From: Allopusillimonas ginsengisoli
Lineage (GTDB): Bacteria > Pseudomonadota > Gammaproteobacteria > Burkholderiales > Burkholderiaceae_B
Direction: 5' to 3'
Length of the DNA: 64,000 bases
Assembly (NCBI RefSeq): GCF_004153455.1
Contig: NZ_SDQE01000008.1
Coordinates: forward strand, 1 to 64,000
A program made the translations under genes and the position numbers. The notes beneath the pieces were generated by a model that searched no databases, was not told the origin of the DNA, and saw nothing but the letters and a program-made list of their open reading frames with translations. Below, one piece after another: positions 35,623 to 44,252 of the stretch. Within the stretch, counting starts at the first letter, position 1. Every line of letters starts with the position of its first letter.

Positions 35623-35689
35623 TGCGTTGCACAATTCGTATTTTACTGATCTGCCCTGCTGTGTCAAGCGTTTTGTTGCGATGCAACAA
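35623..35689 (-). promoter_or_regulatory. Phasin promoter flanked by two TGCNNNGCA sites
   Basis: On the minus strand, TTGACA (plus-strand 35662-35667) and TAAAAT (35640-35645) are separated by 16 bases, a strong sigma-70 promoter directed at phaP. TGCGATGCA (35677-35685, inside a 17-base palindrome TTGTTGC-GAT-GCAACAA at 35673-35689) lies just upstream of the -35. TGCGTTGCA (35623-35631) lies at the expected transcription start. PhaR repressors bind TGC-rich inverted sites of this type. The rest of the 350-base gap to 35840 shows nothing else clear. Confidence 0.7.
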
Positions 35690-35840
35690 TATTATTTACC
35701 CTTTGCCCGCGCCGGAACCAGCGCGTGCACTGACGAAATTACGCATGGACACTGGCTGGATTTTGGCATAGCATCCGTTGCGGTTTGATGACCACATCAG
35801 GCCACGATTTTTTCATTTGCCATAAGCAATCGGAGACACC

Positions 35841-36821
35841 ATGAAATCCCTCACCCTGAAGCTGGGCTCCGCCCTGTTTGCAACGGCGTTGCTCGGCGCA
35901 GGCGCCGTACACGCTGCCGACTTTCCCGACCACTCCGTCAGCATGGTGGTTCCCTTTTCGGCCGGCGGTCCTACCGACAACGTTGCGCGCTCTCTGTCGG
36001 AAGCGATGCGGCCCTCCCTGGGCGAAACTGTCATTGTCGAAAACAAGGCCGGTGCGGGTGGCACGATTGGTACCAGCCAGGTTGCGCGTGCCAAGCCAGA
36101 CGGCTACAACATCCTGCTGATGCACATCGGCTTTTCCACCGCGCCCTCGCTATACAAAAACCCCGGTTACAACCCCGACACCAGCTTTGAACCCATTGGG
36201 CTGGTCGTGGATGTTCCAATGACCATCATCGCGCGATCTGATTTTCCCGCCAACAACATCAAAGAGCTCATCGACTACATCAAGGCGCATAAAGACGAGG
36301 TTACGCTCGCCAATGCCGGTATTGGCGCAGCCAGTCAGCTTTGCGGCACCATGTTCACCAGCGCCATCGGCGTCGATCTGCTGACCATTCCTTACAAAGG
36401 CACAGGCCCAGCCATGAACGACCTGTTGGGCAAACAGGTCGATCTGCTCTGCGACCAAACCACAAATACCACCCAACATATCAAGGCGGGTACCGTCAAG
36501 GCCTATGCAGTCACCAGTAAGGAACGCGTACCCACGCTACCCGACCTGCCCACCATGCAGGAATCTGGCTACGATGGCTTTGAAGTCGGTATCTGGCACG
36601 GTATGTGGGCGCCCAAGGACACGCCCAAGCCTGTCATGGACAAACTGATTTCGTCGCTGCAGGCAGGTATGGCAGATCCGAAATTCCAGGAACGCATGGC
36701 CGGGCTCGGTGCAGAGGTGCTTACCTCTCAAGCCAACCCCGAGGCCCTGACAGCCAAGGTTAAGCAACAAGTTCCTCAGTGGGCCGATCTGTTCAAGAAA
36801 GCCGGAATCGAACCACAATAA
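35841..36821 (+). CDS. Bug-family (TctC) tripartite tricarboxylate receptor
   Basis: 326 residues with a signal peptide ending GAGAVHAA. The Bug fold signatures are MVVPFSAGGPTDNVARSL, VENKAGAGGTIGTSQVARAKPDGY and DLPTMQESGYDGFEVGIWHGMWAP. These periplasmic receptors feed TctAB-type transporters with carboxylates, and very large orphan families exist in Bordetella and relatives. No tctAB or catabolic genes adjoin this copy, so it is one of the orphans and its ligand is unknown. Confidence 0.95.
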   Translation: MKSLTLKLGSALFATALLGAGAVHAADFPDHSVSMVVPFSAGGPTDNVARSLSEAMRPSLGETVIVENKAGAGGTIGTSQVARAKPDGYNILLMHIGFSTAPSLYKNPGYNPDTSFEPIGLVVDVPMTIIARSDFPANNIKELIDYIKAHKDEVTLANAGIGAASQLCGTMFTSAIGVDLLTIPYKGTGPAMNDLLGKQVDLLCDQTTNTTQHIKAGTVKAYAVTSKERVPTLPDLPTMQESGYDGFEVGIWHGMWAPKDTPKPVMDKLISSLQAGMADPKFQERMAGLGAEVLTSQANPEALTAKVKQQVPQWADLFKKAGIEPQ

Positions 36822-36827
36822 AGGCAA

Positions 36828-36861
36828 GCCCGCCGGCCAGTCGACCCACTGGCCGGCGGGC
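36828..36861. repeat. 14-bp perfect stem downstream of the Bug gene
   Basis: GCCCGCCGGCCAGT (36828-36841) pairs exactly with 36848-36861 around a 6-base loop. There is no T-run, so it may protect the mRNA 3' end or act with the terminator 40 bases further on. Confidence 0.6.
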
Positions 36862-36900
36862 AGGCAACCCAGGCGCGTGCAAAAGCCTGAGCATTACACA

Positions 36901-36930
36901 AAGCCCTGGTTCGCCAGGGCTTATCTTTTT
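36901..36930 (+). terminator. Intrinsic terminator after the Bug gene
   Basis: AAGCCCTGG/CCAGGGCTT with a TTCG tetraloop is followed by ATCTTTTT. It is oriented rightward. Its right end abuts the L36 stop codon at 36921 on the other strand, so it could serve both. Confidence 0.85.
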
Positions 36931-37058
36931 ACACCGCCCTGCCTCGCCTTGAAGCGCGGATTTGTTTTGCAGATCACATATAAACGGCCCCTGCGCCGGA
37001 CAACCTGACAATCGCGATGCCTGTTCTTGGCATCTTTCAGGGACGACAACACCTTCAT
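36921..37058 (-). CDS. rpmJ2: Ribosomal protein L36, zinc-independent paralogue type
   Basis: 45 residues starting [17 protein letters not shown] and ending [13 protein letters not shown], like E. coli YkgO. Canonical L36 binds zinc with three Cys and one His. Here only Cys 17 and Cys 30 remain; the first Cys and the C-terminal His are replaced by His 14 and Phe 36, so this is the C-minus form. Such paralogues replace the zinc-bound L36 when zinc is scarce and are typically under Zur. AGGAG is seven bases upstream of ATG 37058, and a Zur-like palindrome lies further upstream. Confidence 0.95.
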   Translation of the reverse strand: MKVLSSLKDAKNRHRDCQVVRRRGRLYVICKTNPRFKARQGGVKR

Positions 37059-37219
37059 ATCCAGACTCCTGGTTAGAAAAAGACAATGCCTGCGGTGGGC
37101 AGGCATGCATTGCGTTCAACAGGATAAAAGCAAGACTGTGACCTTGTGATTGTTGGAAATAGGAAGACCCGCACTGCATATTGGGATAAAAAGCGAGCAG
37201 CATCCGTCTTGAAATTAGT

Positions 37220-37236
37220 ATGTTATATCATAACAT
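37220..37236. promoter_or_regulatory. Zur-like palindrome upstream of rpmJ2
   Basis: ATGTTAT-ATC-ATAACAT is a perfect 17-base palindrome that matches the proteobacterial Zur consensus core. It lies 162 bases upstream of rpmJ2, the only gene downstream of it in either direction before another start. A second small inverted repeat (ATCCAC-ACAC-GTGGAT, 37247-37262) is next to it. The rest of the gap (37059-37394) shows no gene. Confidence 0.7.
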
Positions 37237-37394
37237 TGCTGATGGAATCCACACACGTGGATACACATTCAGACAAGCCGATGTGTCAAGAAAAGAGGGG
37301 GATTTCAACAGATGATAAGCGTCGAACCTGGCCAGCGGCGACAAGGCGCTCGGTAGCGGGCCAAGGCCTGGGCATGGCTTTTGTTCGGCAAAGC

Positions 37395-38207
37395 CTAGTG
37401 CATGGCTTCGTAGCCAAGCTCTTCGGAAATACGCGCAGCAGTCTGCAGCAGCACGGGAATCCATTCGTCTCGCATGCGCTCGGCTGGCGCCGAAATAGAC
37501 AGCCCGGCCTGCAGCTTGCCGGTGTCGTCGTACACGCCGGCAGCAATGCATCGCACACCGAGCTCGAGCTCTTCGTTATCGCGTGAATAGCCCAAACGGC
37601 GGACCAAGGCGAGGTCGCGCTCCAGTTGATCGGTTTCAGTGATGCTGTTGCGCGTGGTGCCCGCAAGACCCGTACGCATGGCGTATGCGCGAACCTGCCG
37701 TGGATCGCTACAGGACAGAAAGAGCTTGCCAGTGGAGGTAAGGTGTAGCGGCGCGCGGCCTCCAATGGCACGCACGACCTGCATGCCGGAACGTTCGCTC
37801 CAGGCGCGCTCGATATACACGATTTCATCACCTTGCTGCAGCGACAGGTTGACTGTCTGGCCGGTAAGCTTGTGAAGATCGCGCATGTACTCGATAGCCA
37901 CTTCACGCACATTTAGGCGCCCTTTGACCAGTGAGCCCAGTTCAAGCAAGCGCATCCCGAGCTGATACAGCCCACTATCCACGCGCTCGACATAACGGCC
38001 AACGACCAGATCGTTAAGTATGCGGTGGGTTGTGGAGGTGTGCAGGCCAGTGGCGGCGGCCAGGTCTTTGAGCGGGACGGGATCGGGCCGAGTTGCCAGG
38101 ACATCGAGCAACAGCATGGCCCGCTCAAGCACCTGTATGGTGATGTGGCTGTCGTTCAACGAGGTATGGCCGTTGCCATTAGTGGAATGCAGGGTTGATC
38201 GTGGCAT
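37395..38207 (-). CDS. IclR-family transcriptional regulator
   Basis: 270 residues from ATG 38207. The N-terminal winged helix (about 25-85) contains LKDLAAATGLHTSTTHRILNDLVVGRYVE. The GAF-like effector domain follows, with LHLTSTGKLFLSC, GYSRDNEELELGVRCIAAGVYDDTGKLQAGLSIS and the C-terminal helix. IclR proteins usually govern carboxylate or aromatic catabolism; no such operon is adjacent, so the target is unknown. Confidence 0.92.
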   Translation of the reverse strand: MPRSTLHSTNGNGHTSLNDSHITIQVLERAMLLLDVLATRPDPVPLKDLAAATGLHTSTTHRILNDLVVGRYVERVDSGLYQLGMRLLELGSLVKGRLNVREVAIEYMRDLHKLTGQTVNLSLQQGDEIVYIERAWSERSGMQVVRAIGGRAPLHLTSTGKLFLSCSDPRQVRAYAMRTGLAGTTRNSITETDQLERDLALVRRLGYSRDNEELELGVRCIAAGVYDDTGKLQAGLSISAPAERMRDEWIPVLLQTAARISEELGYEAMH

Positions 38208-38302
38208 AGTCTTCTTTGACGCAATGCAACATTTCCATATTATGGAAAACATCCCCATTTTTGGCAAGCTTTTTTTCCCAGCCTTTCATTATCTTCACAG
38301 GT

Positions 38303-39106
38303 TCATCGCGTTTGCGGAGGATTGAGCTGTCCGCCCAGCCTGAGGACTTCCTCGCGCAAAAAGGCCAGGGCCTGGGCAGCGGCATCCGGCTCCCCCTTGA
38401 CCCCCAGATCGATATGGGGATGGCCTGTTTCGCCCATGCTGGGCAGGCTGAACGCCTTGACATTCGGCCAGCGCTGTTCGATTTCTTCCAGCGCGGGGGT
38501 GATGCGCGATTCGGGTAAACGAAACACCAGAAAGGAGTGCTCCACGCGGGTTACCTGATGATGCAAATGCCGATAGCGGTTATCCAGTGTCCACTCCATC
38601 ATGGGCCAGGCCATGACCGGAAAGCCAGGCATAAAGGTGTGGTCCTTGATAAAAAAACCCGGAATTTTGTTATATGGGTTGGGCACGATCTCGGCGCCTT
38701 GGGGAAACACCCCCATTTGCAGGCGCTGCTGGTTTTCGGGCAAGGACATATCGCCGCTCCCCTGCCCCCGCCGTTCATTGTCGGCGCAGCGCTCGGCAAT
38801 CAGGCGCTCGGCGTCTGGATGCAAGGCCAGGGGAACGCCCAGCGCTTCGCCGGCAGCCTGCCGGGTTTGATCGTCTGGCGTCGCGCCAATGCCGCCACAG
38901 CAGAACACAACATCAGGCGTGGCAAAACTACGCGTGAACGTATCCACAATCGTTGCACGATCATCGGAAATGAATTCCGCACCGCCCAGCAACAAGCCCC
39001 GCTGGGAAAGCAATTCGACCATCTTGCTGAAGTGCTTGTCTTGCCGCCTGCCGGACAGGATTTCGTCGCCAATGATGATGAGCCGTATCTTGCGAATGTC
39101 TGCCAT
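38303..39106 (-). CDS. CinA/MoaB-type molybdopterin-binding domain protein
   Basis: 267 residues. The N-terminal MoCF_biosynth domain has IIIGDEILSGRRQDKHFSKMVELLSQRGL and VVFCCGGIGATPDDQTRQAAGEALG, as in CinA (competence/damage-inducible protein A). The C-terminal PncC nicotinamide-nucleotide amidase domain of full CinA is missing, so this is the single-domain version; it may be an ADP-ribose pyrophosphatase-type or cofactor-related enzyme. It lies two bases from the EI24-like gene and is probably co-transcribed with it. Confidence 0.87.
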   Translation of the reverse strand: MADIRKIRLIIIGDEILSGRRQDKHFSKMVELLSQRGLLLGGAEFISDDRATIVDTFTRSFATPDVVFCCGGIGATPDDQTRQAAGEALGVPLALHPDAERLIAERCADNERRGQGSGDMSLPENQQRLQMGVFPQGAEIVPNPYNKIPGFFIKDHTFMPGFPVMAWPMMEWTLDNRYRHLHHQVTRVEHSFLVFRLPESRITPALEEIEQRWPNVKAFSLPSMGETGHPHIDLGVKGEPDAAAQALAFLREEVLRLGGQLNPPQTR

Positions 39107-39108
39107 GT

Positions 39109-39918
39109 TTAGAGCGCCCTGGGTGTTGGAATATCGATGATATCCTGCGCGCGCAATTGCCTGAGTGCATCCAGGCTGAAATGCGCGTAGACCAGCGCCG
39201 AAAACACCGGCAAGACCAGCCAGGCAGGAGGAAAGAGATTAATCAGCGCCAGTATGCCTCCAATCATCCACAATTGCCGCTTGTGCTGGCGCAACAGAAT
39301 GCGCCTTTCCTGGGAACTGGCATGCTCGACAATGGCGTCTACGCTCAGCATGCGCGTAAAGGCAAAGGCCCACCAGAATACCGGCAACAGCAACGGCAGT
39401 GGCGGGATCAGCCATAGAGGCATGGTGACCAGCCAGCCCAGGGCGAACAGGACGCCCACCCAGGTGGCGTTCCAGCCGCTCACGGCCGTTGAGTACTGGC
39501 CTTGCCGCTTCAGGCCGGGATAATCCCGTTTTTCGAGGTGTTTGAGCACCAGTGGCATGACAAACACCGCCGCAATCACCAGGCCCAGTATGCCCGACAG
39601 AGGCAGCAGAATGCCCACGGCAATCAGGGGAATGAGATAAAGCTTGAGGGAAAACAGCCCAATGGCAACCAGCCACTGGTCGATAGAATTGACGGTATCC
39701 CAGCTGGATACTTGCACATTGAGCCACTCTGTGAGGGGCGTCCAGAATGCCCAGAGCAATATAATGGCACCCAACAGGGCTATGATGAAGGGCAGGAACA
39801 ATGCGCCCAGCATCTTGGGCTGGCATTGCGAAATAGCGGCGCGCTTGAAGGCCCGCGCCACGGCCGGCATCCCCGTGACGGGGCGCCGGGTACGGATTGC
39901 TAGATTGGATTCGCTCAT
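39109..39918 (-). CDS. EI24/CysZ-like integral membrane protein
   Basis: 269 residues from ATG 39918. Several transmembrane helices (FIIALLGAIILLWAFWTPL, LIPLIAVGILLPLSGILGLVIAAVFVMPL, LFALGWLVTMPLWLIPPLPLLLPVFWWAFAFTRML) and the sequence FAFTRMLSVDAIVEHAS are typical of the EI24 domain shared with sulfate permease CysZ. It is inner-membrane. Function here is unassigned. It is divergent from the thioredoxin-like gene with a 69-base spacer. Confidence 0.83.
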   Translation of the reverse strand: MSESNLAIRTRRPVTGMPAVARAFKRAAISQCQPKMLGALFLPFIIALLGAIILLWAFWTPLTEWLNVQVSSWDTVNSIDQWLVAIGLFSLKLYLIPLIAVGILLPLSGILGLVIAAVFVMPLVLKHLEKRDYPGLKRQGQYSTAVSGWNATWVGVLFALGWLVTMPLWLIPPLPLLLPVFWWAFAFTRMLSVDAIVEHASSQERRILLRQHKRQLWMIGGILALINLFPPAWLVLPVFSALVYAHFSLDALRQLRAQDIIDIPTPRAL

Positions 39919-39987
39919 CGATAAGCCTTGGAAGACAACAGAGATATCATAGTCAACATCGCCCAGCCTCACCAGTGACTCATTCGT

Positions 39988-40377
39988 ATGCCGGTTTTTG
40001 ATCCAGAACACAACACGCCCGCCCTCACCGCCAGACTGGCCAGCCAGTCAGACGGCCTGGTCATCGTCTGTTATTGCGCGGCCTGGTGCGATACCTGCAA
40101 TCAATACCGGCCCGGCTTCGGCGAGCTCGCTGAACGCTGGCAGCAGCACACATTCGTGTGGGTGGATATCGAAGCGCTTCCAGAGCTCCTGGACGACGAC
40201 GACGTCGAGAATTTTCCCACACTCCTGATCCAGAATCAGTCGGGGAATGTTTTTTTCGGCCCGCTGTTGCCCCATATCAACCATTTAGAAAGGCTGGTGG
40301 AACGCTATGACCAGAATACGCCGCTGATTGCAGAGGGGCCCCGGCGCCTGGAGACGCTCCTGCAGTCTGGAGCGTAA
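39988..40377 (+). CDS. Thioredoxin-family protein with WCDTC active site
   Basis: 129 residues, no signal peptide. The active site CYCAAWCDTCNQYRPGFGEL has the redox pair Cys 34 and Cys 37; thioredoxin itself has WCGPC. The cis-Pro loop is in NFPTLLIQNQSG. The C-terminus RLETLLQSGA overlaps a hairpin used as terminator for rhlE. It could be a cytoplasmic disulfide reductase with a narrower role; the partner is unknown. Confidence 0.88.
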   Translation: MPVFDPEHNTPALTARLASQSDGLVIVCYCAAWCDTCNQYRPGFGELAERWQQHTFVWVDIEALPELLDDDDVENFPTLLIQNQSGNVFFGPLLPHINHLERLVERYDQNTPLIAEGPRRLETLLQSGA

Positions 40378-40405
40378 AAATGCCCTGCAGCAATGCGCAG
40401 GGCAT
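40376..40405 (-). terminator. Terminator of rhlE
   Basis: ATGCCCTGC (40380-40388) pairs with GCAGGGCAT (40397-40405) around an 8-base loop. The AAAAA at 40376-40380 gives a T-run on the minus strand. It lies 65 bases past the rhlE stop and overlaps the end of the convergent thioredoxin gene. Confidence 0.78.
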
Positions 40406-40469
40406 GGACCAGCAAAGTGCGCCACGGCAACAGGAACACGCCGGAACAGCGCAGGCGCCGCAATAAAGC

Positions 40470-41861
40470 CTAGCGTCCACCACCCAGCAAAACACCCACC
40501 GAGCGTTTGCTCGCGACGGGCTGTTTACCCGCCGACTTTTCTGCCGCAGCCGACGAGGGCGATGGCACATAAGGCTTGTAGAAGAAATCGTCTACCGGTT
40601 TGGTGGCAGGGCTGTAAGCAGCGTAACCGCTGTGGCCGCGACGTGATTCTCCGCGCCCTGTGGTGGGCGACGAACGGCGCGTGACCGCCGGCAGCGCAAG
40701 CTCGCCACGCGGAATCTTGGTTTTGATCAGTTTTTCAATATCCAGCAGGTAGCGCTCTTCTTCGGGGGCGAAAAACGCGATCGCCTCGCCCTTGTTGCCC
40801 GCCCGACCCGTGCGGCCAATGCGGTGCACGTAATCTTCGGCGTTATAAGGCAGGTCGTAGTTGATGACACATGGCACGCCTGCGACGTCCAGCCCGCGCG
40901 CAGCCACATCTGTTGCCACCAATACCTCGAGCTCGCCAGCCTTGAAGGCTTCGAGCGCCTTCATGCGATCCAGCTGGCTTTTGTCGCCATGTATGGATTC
41001 GGCCTTGACGCCATCGCGTACGAGCTCACGCGCAAGCCGACTGGTGCCGATCTTGGTGTTGGAGAAGACAATGACCTGATTGAAGCCGCGCGACTTGACC
41101 AAATGCACCACCGCGGCACGCTTTTGATTGCCCTGCAGAGGATAGGCAACCTGGCTGACCGTATCAGCCGTGGCGTTGCGCGCGGCGACTTCGATTTCGA
41201 CCGGATTGCTCAAATAGCTGCGCCCGAGCTTGCGAATTTCGTTGCTGAAGGTCGCGGAAAACAGCAGACCCTGGCGCTTGGAGGGCAGGAGCCGGACGAT
41301 GCGGTCAAGATCGGGCAGGAACCCCATATCGAGCATGCGATCGGCTTCGTCGAGCACCAGGATGCCGACCTGACTGAGATTGACGTTTTTCTGCTCGACG
41401 TGGTCCAGCAAACGGCCTGGCGTGGCGATGAGCACTTCGCAGCCGCGACGCAGGGCCTCGCGTTGCGGACCGATATCCACCCCGCCAAACACCACGGTGG
41501 AACGCAAGGGCGCATCTTTGCTGTACGAGGCAACGCTCTCTGCCACCTGGTCCGCCAGTTCACGGGTAGGCGTCAGGATCAGCGCCCGTACGGGATGGCG
41601 GGCTGGCGAGGCGCTGCTGTTGGCGAACGGCATCAGGCGATGCAAGATGGGCAGCGTGAAGGCTGCCGTCTTGCCTGTGCCTGTCTGGGCCGCGCCCATG
41701 ACATCGCGCCCATCCATCACTTTGGGAATGGCTTGTGCCTGAATGGGGGTGGGTATGGTGTACCCAGTGTCTGCAACTGCCTTGAGTATGCTGGGATGCA
41801 GGCCGAAGTCGGCAAACGTTGCAACGGTGGGGTCGGAGGTAGTTTTAGTGGTGTTTGTCAT
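40470..41861 (-). CDS. rhlE: DEAD-box ATP-dependent RNA helicase, RhlE group
   Basis: 463 residues from ATG 41861; an in-frame GTG at 41879 is possible. The Q motif FADFGLHPSILKAVADTGYTIPTPIQ, Walker A AAQTGTGKTAAF, DEAD box LVLDEADRML, SATF and the C-terminal HRIGRTGRAG are all present. The basic, Ser/Arg-rich tail (TRRSSPTTGRGESRRGHSG) is like RhlE proteins, which act in ribosome assembly and RNA decay. It is a single-gene unit with its own terminator. Confidence 0.93.
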   Translation of the reverse strand: MTNTTKTTSDPTVATFADFGLHPSILKAVADTGYTIPTPIQAQAIPKVMDGRDVMGAAQTGTGKTAAFTLPILHRLMPFANSSASPARHPVRALILTPTRELADQVAESVASYSKDAPLRSTVVFGGVDIGPQREALRRGCEVLIATPGRLLDHVEQKNVNLSQVGILVLDEADRMLDMGFLPDLDRIVRLLPSKRQGLLFSATFSNEIRKLGRSYLSNPVEIEVAARNATADTVSQVAYPLQGNQKRAAVVHLVKSRGFNQVIVFSNTKIGTSRLARELVRDGVKAESIHGDKSQLDRMKALEAFKAGELEVLVATDVAARGLDVAGVPCVINYDLPYNAEDYVHRIGRTGRAGNKGEAIAFFAPEEERYLLDIEKLIKTKIPRGELALPAVTRRSSPTTGRGESRRGHSGYAAYSPATKPVDDFFYKPYVPSPSSAAAEKSAGKQPVASKRSVGVLLGGGR

Positions 41862-42087
41862 TGAAAATGGTTTGCGCACTGCGCAGGAGCATCCCGCGCG
41901 GCTGTCTTAGCCCGGTTATTTTACCCCCCCTGGGGGCGGCTATGCCATATTCGGTGCTCATTCGCAAGTCGGTTTAGCCCCAAAAAGCCTGCGTTTGTCG
42001 TTAAAACCTGACGCTTTAGCAGAAAATCCAGGAAACACTGTGCAATCAGACAGCCAAGGCGACGCTGGGGATTACCGTTGCCACTTC

Positions 42088-42423
42088 TCAGAACACTGCC
42101 CTGAGTACCCAGAAGGCGGTCATTCCACCGACAATGACCAGCACGGTGCTTTGAGTGCGCAGGAATAGCAATACTGCAAAGATGGCCGCAAATACCTTGG
42201 CGTCCAGTTCGGGCAACGTTCCCGAATGCCAGGGAAGTATCTCTGGAATAACAATGCCAACCAATGCCGCAGTGGGAGCGTAGCGCAATGCCTTGCGCAC
42301 CCCTTCCGACAGCGGCATGCGATCGCCGAACAGAAAATAGCTGGTGCGCGTGATGGCGCTGCACAACACGAGCAAGGCAATCGCGCCGAGTACGTATAGA
42401 CTATCTGTGGCGCCGCCGGTCAT
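42088..42423 (-). CDS. azlD: AzlD-family small subunit of a branched-chain amino acid exporter
   Basis: 111 residues with four transmembrane helices: YVLGAIALLVLCSAITRTSYFLFG, ALRYAPTAALVGIVIPEILPW, KVFAAIFAVLLFLRTQSTVLVIVGGMTAFWVLRAVF. This is the AzlD/YgaH pattern. It overlaps the azlC stop by four bases, so the two subunits are translationally coupled. The pair exports branched-chain or other hydrophobic amino acids. Confidence 0.9.
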   Translation of the reverse strand: MTGGATDSLYVLGAIALLVLCSAITRTSYFLFGDRMPLSEGVRKALRYAPTAALVGIVIPEILPWHSGTLPELDAKVFAAIFAVLLFLRTQSTVLVIVGGMTAFWVLRAVF

Positions 42424-43163
42424 GCCCTGCCTCTTTTGTGTTGCTGAAAGCGATCCGTAAGTACGCCAGCCAGCACGCCTCCGGTCACGGCCCCCACCAG
42501 GCCGAGGCGCAGGGGCAGCAGCTGCCCCGCCCAGGCAATTGCGCTGGCAACAATCAAGCACATGAGCATGGGCCGGGTGCGTACCAAAGGAATAATGATG
42601 GCCAGCAGAGCCAGAATGGCGGCAAAGTCCAGCGACCAGGACGCAGGCACAAAAGCGCCCAGGTATACGCCCAGCAGCGAGAAGAAATTCCAGAACAGCC
42701 AGCACGGCACCACGATGCCCAAGTAATACCAGAGTTGCGTCTGGCGATCACCACCAGGGCTGTCGCCATAGCGACCCATGAAGACGACGAATGAGATATC
42801 GCTGGACACATAGCCCAGCGCAAGGCGCTGGGTCCAGGGCAGATGGCGAAAGTACGGCTGCAGCGCCGCCCCGAAAATAAGAAACCGCATGTTGACAACC
42901 GTGGCCGCCATGAAGATCAGCCACAGCGGTTCCGACGATGCGATCAGCGGCAGTGAGGTCAGCTGCGCCGAACCCGCATAGACCAGCACAGTCATGAGCG
43001 TGGCCATGTTTTCGGTCAGACCCGACTTGACCATGGCCACGCCCGTAACCAGGCCCCATACACTGGTGGCCACGAGCGCCGCGCGCACATCTACAAAGCC
43101 ACTGGCAAAGCTCTGGCGTTTCCTGGCGTTGGGCCCCCAGGAGGAAAATCGTGTCTGACGCAA
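42420..43163 (-). CDS. azlC: AzlC-family large subunit of an amino acid exporter
   Basis: 247 residues. Conserved segments are GVAMVKSGLTENMATLMTVLVYAGSAQLTSLPLI, VVNMRFLIFGAALQPYF and the LGYVSSDISFVVF region. It has about eight transmembrane helices. It is upstream of azlD, and divergent from ilvE across a 112-base spacer. Export of branched-chain amino acids next to a branched-chain aminotransferase gene is a sensible functional pairing. Confidence 0.9.
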   Translation of the reverse strand: MRQTRFSSWGPNARKRQSFASGFVDVRAALVATSVWGLVTGVAMVKSGLTENMATLMTVLVYAGSAQLTSLPLIASSEPLWLIFMAATVVNMRFLIFGAALQPYFRHLPWTQRLALGYVSSDISFVVFMGRYGDSPGGDRQTQLWYYLGIVVPCWLFWNFFSLLGVYLGAFVPASWSLDFAAILALLAIIIPLVRTRPMLMCLIVASAIAWAGQLLPLRLGLVGAVTGGVLAGVLTDRFQQHKRGRA

Positions 43164-43275
43164 GACGTACTACCTTGAAGGAAGGCCTTAACCAGCGAAC
43201 AAGCGCACTCGGAAAACGGCTATTGTAAGCTGTTCGCCCTTGGTACAATCAAGCATCATTTTCTGGAGACTTCCG

Positions 43276-44196
43276 ATGTCAATGTCTGATCGCGACGGCT
43301 TTATCTGGTATGACGGCGAGTTCGTGCCATGGCGCGATGCCACCACCCATGTGCTGACGCATTCACTGCATTACGGGCTTTCGGTATTCGAGGGCGTGCG
43401 CGCATACAAGACATCTGTGGGCACCGCCATTTTCCGGCTCCAGGATCACACCCGGCGGCTGTTCAATTCCGCCCATATTTATCAGATGTCCATCCCCTAC
43501 GATCAAGACGCCATCAACGCCGCGCAGCTTGAGGTCGTGCGCCGCAACCAGCTCGAATCCTGCTATATACGCCCGCTGGTGTTCTACGGCTCCGAAAAAA
43601 TGGGGGTGTCGCCCAAAGGGGCCACCGTACATGTCGCGATCGCCGCATGGCCGTGGGGCGCCTATCTGGGAGAAGAAGCCCTGCAGCAAGGCATCAAGGT
43701 CAAGATTTCGTCCTATGCGCGCCAGCATGTCAACGTCACGATGCCGCGCGCCAAAGTCGCCAGCACCTATGCCAATTCCATTATTGCCAACGCCGAAGCG
43801 CTGGATCATGGCTATGACGAAGCCATTCTGCTGGATACCGACGGCTTCGTCGCCGAAGGCTCGGGCGAAAACATCTTTGTCGTGCGCGACGGCGTGCTCT
43901 GCGAGCCCGAAATCGCTTCGGCGCTTACCGGCATCACCCGCAACACCATTCATCACATCGCCGAAGACCTGGGCATCCCCATGTGTACCAAGCGCCTCAC
44001 CCGCGACGACCTCTACATCGCGGACGAAGCCTTTTTCACGGGCACGGCTGCGGAAGTCACCCCGATACGCGAAGTCGATCGCCGCGTCATCGGCAAGGGC
44101 GCCCGGGGGCCGCTCACCGAAAAAATCCAGAAAGCCTTCTTTGATATCGTCAATGGCAACAACGACAAATATCATCATTGGTTAAGCAAGGTATAA
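43276..44196 (+). CDS. ilvE: Branched-chain amino acid aminotransferase
   Basis: 306 residues from ATG 43276 (CTGGAGAC upstream). Fold-type IV signatures are THSLHYGLSVFEGVRAYKTS, the PLP lysine in MPRAKVASTYANSIIANAEALDHGYDEAILLDTDGFVAEGSGENIF, and EAFFTGTAAEVTPIREVD. It makes or degrades Leu, Ile and Val. It heads a four-gene run with a zinc-finger protein, an NTF2-like protein and YheT. Confidence 0.96.
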   Translation: MSMSDRDGFIWYDGEFVPWRDATTHVLTHSLHYGLSVFEGVRAYKTSVGTAIFRLQDHTRRLFNSAHIYQMSIPYDQDAINAAQLEVVRRNQLESCYIRPLVFYGSEKMGVSPKGATVHVAIAAWPWGAYLGEEALQQGIKVKISSYARQHVNVTMPRAKVASTYANSIIANAEALDHGYDEAILLDTDGFVAEGSGENIFVVRDGVLCEPEIASALTGITRNTIHHIAEDLGIPMCTKRLTRDDLYIADEAFFTGTAAEVTPIREVDRRVIGKGARGPLTEKIQKAFFDIVNGNNDKYHHWLSKV

Positions 44197-44252
44197 ATCA
44201 CACCACGCGGCCGCGCATGCGGCCGGCATCGCATCATCATCCAGGATTGACC

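Noticed and set aside
37247-37262. Inverted repeat ATCCAC-N4-GTGGAT as an independent operator
   Set aside because: Short enough to arise by chance. It is only noted because it lies next to the Zur-like palindrome.
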